Source: Coffea arabica (lineage: Eukaryota > Streptophyta > Magnoliopsida > Gentianales > Rubiaceae). From it: a stretch of DNA of 64,000 bases. Every line of letters begins with the position of its first letter. The first letter of the stretch is position 1. The stretch covers positions 18,050,501 through 18,114,500 of the forward strand of contig NC_092323.1 in NCBI RefSeq assembly GCF_036785885.1, read 5' to 3'. Positions 57,952 to 64,000 of the stretch are shown one piece after another. The notes below the pieces were generated by a model that saw only the letters and a list, made by a program, of their open reading frames with translations, had not been told where the DNA came from and made no database searches. The position numbers were made by a program, and so were the translations under genes.

Positions 57952-59511
57952 AAAAACAAATTTGCGCAAGTTCCCTTGTTGTCCTTATAATTTTGAAATT
58001 GGTTTTAATTCAATTAGAATACAGTCTCTAAATGTGCACACAGAAAAATACAAAGGCACATGCAATTACATATCCACACAAAATTGCCGACATTATTGTA
58101 TCGAAATGATCATTGCAGACGTTTAGGTGCATCAGCCGAAGTAATACAAGAAAAGAAAAAGCAATCGCATGGAGTAATCTCTTTGAGATCTATATCTAGG
58201 AATTTACTCCCTGATTATTTCTTTCCACTTAAAATTACATGTAAAATCATGCACAGAGAGCACTAAATTTTCCATTCCCTTTTTTTGGGTAAGAAAAATT
58301 TTTGATAATTTCAACACCAATCGCTACTATGGATAAAAACACGTCTCCAAAATCACTAGTCACTAACAAAAATATTAACAGATTACTTATCAACACAACC
58401 CTCACATCTTACCAACACACTTCTCACATCTATAAAAGGAATCGAATACAACCTTTCGTGAGAAAATGATCAATCCTTACCAATTAAACCGACATGTAAT
58501 GGCAAATTATTTTCATTAAAAGTAGTGGACAGCAGTGATTTTTGTTTGGACAGCTTGGAAACTTTTATCACAAACCACGCTGATAGACCTCTGTCTCAAC
58601 TTCCAACTAAAATGTTTAAAATGTTTTTGAGTTGTTTAGTCTACTTTGTAGAATGGGATTTTCTTTGGACCACAAGTACAGTGTTTGCTGCAGAGAAAAT
58701 CACATCATGGCAATTTGTGTCAATGGTCCACTCCAGCATTTTAAAAAAATGCTACATGGTTATATCTGAGTGCTTAACTTAGTCTAGATCATTTGCCTTT
58801 AATCATCCTCGAGGCTCAAATGAACAACACTGATCAAACTTGCCCAGAAAAATGCATTTTTTTCAAAAGATAATTACACATTGACTCATGTAGCATAACT
58901 AACCAAAACTAGTGCAGCCATGTAAATGGATTGTTTTTTTGGGAGTACATCTAAGGGGAACTTAAATGCAGCCCCTTCTGATCATTTCTTGCTGGTTTAC
59001 AGTCATTTGTTGGCCTAGCTACCTGAACCTATAAGAGAATGCTGAACTGTGCAATTCATGAACTATAACATGGCAGTGGGTTAACTATGGTGATAACAGC
59101 AGAGATCAACTCGAGTCATTACTAATATGAGCAGGACTAATAGACACATACATACAACATGATTAAATGTACAGCAGTAAAAACTACAGTGAAACTTGTC
59201 TACTCAAAAAAGCCAAAGGTTATGGTAGCAGAGATCGACAGTTGCTAAGAGCATGCCATCTTAGGCTCTTTTGCCTAAAAACCATTTCCTACTTTTAACT
59301 CAAGATGCCATATTTTCAACTGTATTACATTTTTTGCACCCCAAAAAGAGAGGATACGTGGTAGAGGTGAAAAATAAAGATAAGTATATGGGAGATAGAA
59401 GAATTCTTACAGAAGTAGCAAGTACACCAAATTAAATCACTAGCATGCCCAAGCAGAGGCAATAGGATTTACATAAAATAAACCAGCTCTACTTCAAAAA
59501 CATATACGAGG
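57952..59511. other. Intergenic and 3' flank of the HDA19-like gene
   Basis: No gene is supported. The 85-codon frame at 58525-58782 is unrecognised. Confidence 0.4.
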
Positions 59512-62500
59512 TCAAGGATTCTTGTCAACAGGCTGATCAAATGGCTTACTTGAATTTCCAGGTTCCAATTTAACATTTGGTTCATCTACAGCAGCCAATA
59601 CTGAATTTGGTTCCTGATGAACAATTGCAAACATGAACATTAGCATTATGGATTGCTTGTTTTATAGATGGAAGTACGTTGGATACACCTTTAAACCAGC
59701 TGACTCTGTAAGCATTGGGTCTGCTTCTCTTGGCCGCTCATCTTCATCCATATCATCCTGAAGATTGGAAAACAACAATTGGTTATTCAGCGGGAAAGAG
59801 TAGCATAAAGAAGTCCAGCAGCCCCAAATTTAATCTCCATTTTGTTGGGAAAAAAAATACTAATTGAATCCATATATGTCTAAGAAATAATAATCCAACT
59901 TCTAGCAGGTGTGTCATATTAAAACGAAAAAAAAATATGAATGAATAAAAGAAAACAGCACTTACAGATTGCAGAATTTATTTTTTTAGTATAGGTGGAA
60001 GGGCTCGAACCCGGGACCTCTCACTTACACTCCCTTCCCTTGAACCACCCACCAACCCATCCCTCCCCCCTTACAAATTGCAGAATTAACAGGACTAGTC
60101 TGTAGAGAAACTCATGTTTCTGAATGTACAAGAGTATCAACCAATAGCTAACACTCTTTACAAGACAAGCTCTTTTGGTGTATAAAATTAAAGATCAAAA
60201 ACCAAACCTATGAGATTTATGCACACCAAGGTCACCAAGATAACTGTATTCTGGATTTCTGTCACCTCATCTTGTTTCAATAAAAGTAGGAAGGAAACAA
60301 TTCACAGAACAGTAAAAATCTCCTTCATTGTCCAATGGCTAACAGTTGAAATGAAAAGGAGCACTAATTAGTAAAATAGGAAGTGGGCATGGAAGCCAAC
60401 AAAGATGTAACAATACAGACATAAACATTATGAGTTTCATATCATTTCATAGCCATTTCAAATGTTAACAGTTTCATTTCCAATAGTAACTAGATGATTG
60501 CTACAACAAATACAATTTTGTTTCAAGCTTTCTTACAAAGGCAACCACCAAGCAAGGGGAAAAAGAAAACCTTTAAACTCAACATACATGCAACTAAGGC
60601 ATTATATACTTGAGGTAATCGGTAAAGTATCAAATTTCCTGCATTAAGTAAAAGACTATTCAGGAATTCTAAGTTTTGTACCCTTGAGAAGACAATGGCA
60701 TTTCCTGCTGGAATATCAACATGATCACTTTATAGCATGTTTTTCTACAATAGAGCACTATTCTAGAATAAAGCTGAAGTAAAAGTAAAACATACCGTTT
60801 CCTTTGATTCAGGCTCAACATATTCCCTCTTCACTCCACTAGACAAAGGAACACTGTAGGATAAAAGGAGACACAGCACACTTTGTTGTTGAGAAGCACA
60901 CTCAGGATAAAAACTTACAAAAAATAAACTACTCAAGCAAAACATACCGATCATCTCCATCCATGTTTACATCAGAATCAGGATCCCATTTTCCATCTTC
61001 CTCATCTTGATCTTCATCCGCCTGAGTCAAGCAAAGCAAGAAAACTGTTATTCCACTCATAGAAGGAAGAGTTATTGTGCATCAAGTAGATCAAAATATT
61101 ATGTAAAGAAATGTATCTGCCTTGAGTTATATAAGGTGAAAATGTCAAGCTTCCCTAATGACACTGGTAGTGCAACACTTTGTCAATGCAGTTTGTCTAA
61201 GCCAATTTCTCCCAGTTTCTCTACAGGCAATGTGAAGAAAATTGGGGTGGTGATCAAGATTACTTCCTGACAACCCCATAAATGGAAATTGAATGAAAAA
61301 AGACCAAGGCTTAAAATAACGACAATATTTGTTATTCATTAATACAAATGTTCTGCTGTTAAGGCAATATTAGTTATTCCTATAAAAAAATTTACTGTTA
61401 ATTTAAGTGAAGTCGATAGACGTTGTCAAATTAGTATTTGAGAACTATATTCAAGAGGTTCAACCTTGACATCAAGTCAAAAGGCAACCATGACCAATAT
61501 CACATGTGAGACTCGGAGAAGGTTTAAAGATGAAGGGGGCTTGATTTAATAATACGAAGTAAAACTACATAACCTTTTCAATAAGATCGTAGCAAACCTC
61601 AGAAGATGTCATTTGTCTTTTATAAAGGAACTGGATAATCTTTCTTAAATCCAACAAACTTCCCAGAAAACAAGAAAAGCCATAAGTAGGACACAAGACA
61701 GTATCTAAAACAAACCTCAGGAAGTTCAGTATCCGGGGGTCGCTCGTGGAATTGCACGCCGGGTGCATGCTGAAGTTTCGAGAGATTATCAAGAAGCTTT
61801 GCTCGGATGTCTTCTAAAATCTGACGAGAATTTTTATTTTCCATGTTACTTGGGGCAACATGAAGAGTATAGTCTGGACCAAAATATTCAAAATATTCAT
61901 GCTGTGGCATCTTGTCTTCAAGTTCCATCCCAAGTGCGACACCAGTCTGCAGAAAAAGGTTAGAGAAGATGTAAGGCAACCACATGTCTAATCTTTTCCC
62001 TTTTCATTTTATCAGATGTTCTTTTGGCTGAAGCTTCTACAAATTGCTTTGGTATTTTCTTTTTTTGCCTGCTTGACAGGGTGAGTTTCAGAAGAGATAT
62101 GCTCCCAATTTTTTGCCACATTCTCATCATGACCACTTTGGCACACTAATATTTCAGTGAAGGTGATTCACAAAACAAAAAAGAGGGGGGGGGGAGGTAA
62201 AACAAGTTTTTTGCACAATGTGAATGAAGAGTTCTATGTGAAAACAGTAAACCTAAATATACGCAGAAAGAAAAATAGACAGCAGCGGAATAAAACTAAT
62301 CAATTTTAAGGTTGAAACCACAAAAATAATTCAGCATGGACCCGATAGATGTGTCACAATTAGAAATCCCTCGAATTCCTAGAACATGTTTTCTGTATAC
62401 CCATTAAGCCCAAGAGCTCATAATCGCCCTCTATAATTGCAGGAAGACAAGACGAACCTTAACTTCACCTGACTAATGCTTCTCTAATACCAAAAAAAGA

Positions 62501-63682
62501 ATGCCACTCAGAACATCCAAAGGTAAAACATTCATTTTTAACAATAAAGATGATGAATTACTTCTGTCCTTACTCAAATCAAATATGTTGAAACCAAAGT
62601 AAGGTACATCAATAATCTTGATATGATTGTGTAGTTCCCGCAGATAACTTCAAGTTTCCTACATGCTAAGCATAAGCAAGAAATTAAGTGACAGTTAGGT
62701 TTATGTGTTTGGTCCTTGGGTGGGAAAAGGCATGGGAGGAAATATGTCATGTTCGGGACTTTTAATGCCAGCAGAATATACCGCTCTCCCCCCCCCCCCT
62801 TCAAAAAAAAACCCCCCTTCTATCTCATACACATGCATACGCATGCATGGAAACTCACAGCAGTAGCAAGTCTGTGCTCACAAACTGCTATGACAGTATA
62901 GCACTGGATTGGAACAAACCCTCCAAGCATGCATATAACTGTTTCATTTGGGTAATACGCCTACTGTATAGTTCATCTTTACGGAAAACATTAATTTAGT
63001 ATATCACATCCTTCAAGTTTAAGCCACTTTTTTCCAAAGTCAATGCAGTTGTTTCATGGCCTCGATGGATTTCACAAGTCTTATATGGGAAAACATACAA
63101 GGATAGCTACTACATTCCAACAATTACATCAAGGAGATGTTTATCAAAACTAGTTAAGAGAAAATATAAAATTGAAAAGCAGAAATGAGGCTTCCAACAT
63201 ATTGTGACAAGTTGATTTCAAGCAAAAGTAGCATGTATTACCTCGTAACACCAGCAACGAGCAACATTACGTATTGTGTAGCCACCTCCACCGAGCAACA
63301 GCAGTGGGACATTAAATGATCTCATGTATCTTACACATTCTGCATGACCCTTAATTGACAAGTTAAAGCAACCCAACCTGTCTCCAGACAAGGAGTCAGC
63401 ACCACATTGCAAGACCACTGCACCAGGCCTAAAAACCTCCATCACTTTGCCCATTATTGGCTTGAACAAAGATTGATAGCTGTCATCATCAATTCCATCA
63501 TCTAGTGGAACATTAAGAGAGTAATACTTCCCCTTTCCAAATCCAAGGTCTCGTAAATCCCCGGTACCAGGAAAGTAATCTCCAAATTTATGAAATGAAA
63601 CAGTCATGACCCTGTCTGTAGTATAAAATGCCTCTTCAACACCATCCCCGTGATGAATATCAATGTCAACATACAAAACACG
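59512..63682 (-). CDS. HDA19: HDA19-like class I histone deacetylase, 3' part (5' exons beyond the window)
   Basis: Six exons on the minus strand join in phase: 63682-63242, 61946-61716, 61021-60948, 60853-60796, 59757-59689 and 59613-59512, giving 324 C-terminal residues. This RPD3/HDA1-type enzyme removes acetyl groups from histone tails in nuclear co-repressor complexes. The first visible exon has the zinc ligands in '[14 protein letters not shown]', a third Asp in '[13 protein letters not shown]', and the catalytic Tyr in '[14 protein letters not shown]'. The His-His dyad exon lies outside the window. '[20 protein letters not shown]' and the acidic tail '[16 protein letters not shown]' with 'VKRE' match HDA19 rather than HDA6. 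A SINE sits in the 59758-60795 intron. Confidence 0.93.
59979..60069 (-). mobile_element. tRNA-derived SINE in an HDA19-like intron
   Basis: A poly(T) start, B-box complement 'gctcgaacccgggacctctc' and a C-rich end 'catccctccccc' define an inverted 91-bp SINE. The flanks 'cttacagattgcagaatt' (59961-59978) and 'cttacaaattgcagaatt' (60070-60087) are an 18-bp target duplication with one mismatch. Same family as 47442-47530. Confidence 0.85.
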
Positions 63683-64000
63683 CTGCATAACAGATTACAA
63701 CAAGACAAATCAGGTAATGCGATGAGATAGTTATTGCACAAGAATGAAATGCATATCATAATTAGTTGAAATTTATAGATCCTAATACATATTGTTCATT
63801 AATACCTATTACCTTCACACCACCCATCATGTAAAAGTAAAACTTTTTCAAATGGTCCGAAAGGCAACTTTAGTCACCATGAAAACTAATCTTATAATTT
63901 CTATAGAAAAGGTCAAAGTGAGGAGAGGTAGCAAAAGTCAGTGCAAAAACTAGCTTCCCCTTGTTCAGATGGGAGGTGAAGGGCAGGGGTCTTCCAACCC
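63683..64000 (-). other. Intron of the HDA19-like gene, running off the window
   Basis: No exon of the expected upstream sequence is found here, so the preceding exon lies beyond 64000. Confidence 0.6.

Noticed and set aside
60003..60030. Possible tRNA gene (B-box-like 'cgaacccggga')
   Set aside because: There is no acceptor stem or cloverleaf; the poly(A) tail and target duplications show it is a SINE.
1..64000. CRISPR arrays, operons, prophage or bacterial defence systems
   Set aside because: The window is plant nuclear DNA; the repeats are explained by transposons and microsatellites, and no bacterial gene was seen.

Overview
The window is nuclear DNA of a flowering plant, almost certainly a eudicot. 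It is AT-rich, its genes have GT-AG introns, and it carries plant-specific families (a DUF248/PMT methyltransferase, a gibberellin 20-oxidase, an NF-YB7-like factor, an HDA19-like histone deacetylase) in a dense mosaic of plant transposons. No prokaryotic or organellar gene was seen.

Layout. 1-8.0 kb is retroelement debris. A nearly full-length Ty1/copia element (447-5282, minus strand) sits inside an older Ty3/gypsy gag relic, followed by a decayed gypsy-type gag relic on the minus strand. 9.1-12.35 kb holds the most unusual structure: three related LTRs and a non-coding retroelement interior, bounded on both sides by the same 5-bp direct repeat, with the last two LTRs forming a near-palindrome of about 744-bp arms. 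12.7-13.7 kb has LINE fragments. 13.9-14.5 kb is a TRIM element whose relative lies at 34.5-35.1 kb. 14.8-27.1 kb is a field of MITEs, SINEs and nested TIR elements.

Genes. (1) A PMT26-like Golgi methyltransferase, 28,695-33,732 (+), eight coding exons, 801 aa. (2) A single-exon NF-YB7-like gene, 37,081-37,821 (+), 246 aa. (3) A gibberellin 20-oxidase, 45,624-50,437 (-), three exons, 378 aa, with a large transposon-loaded second intron. (4) The last six coding exons of an HDA19-like deacetylase, 59,512-63,682 (-); its 5' part lies beyond the window end. Between them are hAT-type TIR elements, strand-asymmetric pyrimidine/purine foldbacks (40.5 and 41.9-42.5 kb) and an unclassified duplicated repeat (54.5-56.7 kb).

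The four host genes do not form a pathway or cluster; they act in cell-wall/Golgi methylation, CCAAT-box transcription, gibberellin synthesis and chromatin repression. What ties the window together is transposon biology: repeated families, nested insertions with readable target-site duplications, and insertions inside introns of the two minus-strand genes. All family names come from motif recognition by eye. Exon borders were placed from GT/AG sites, phase agreement and known family sequences; no search or alignment program was run.
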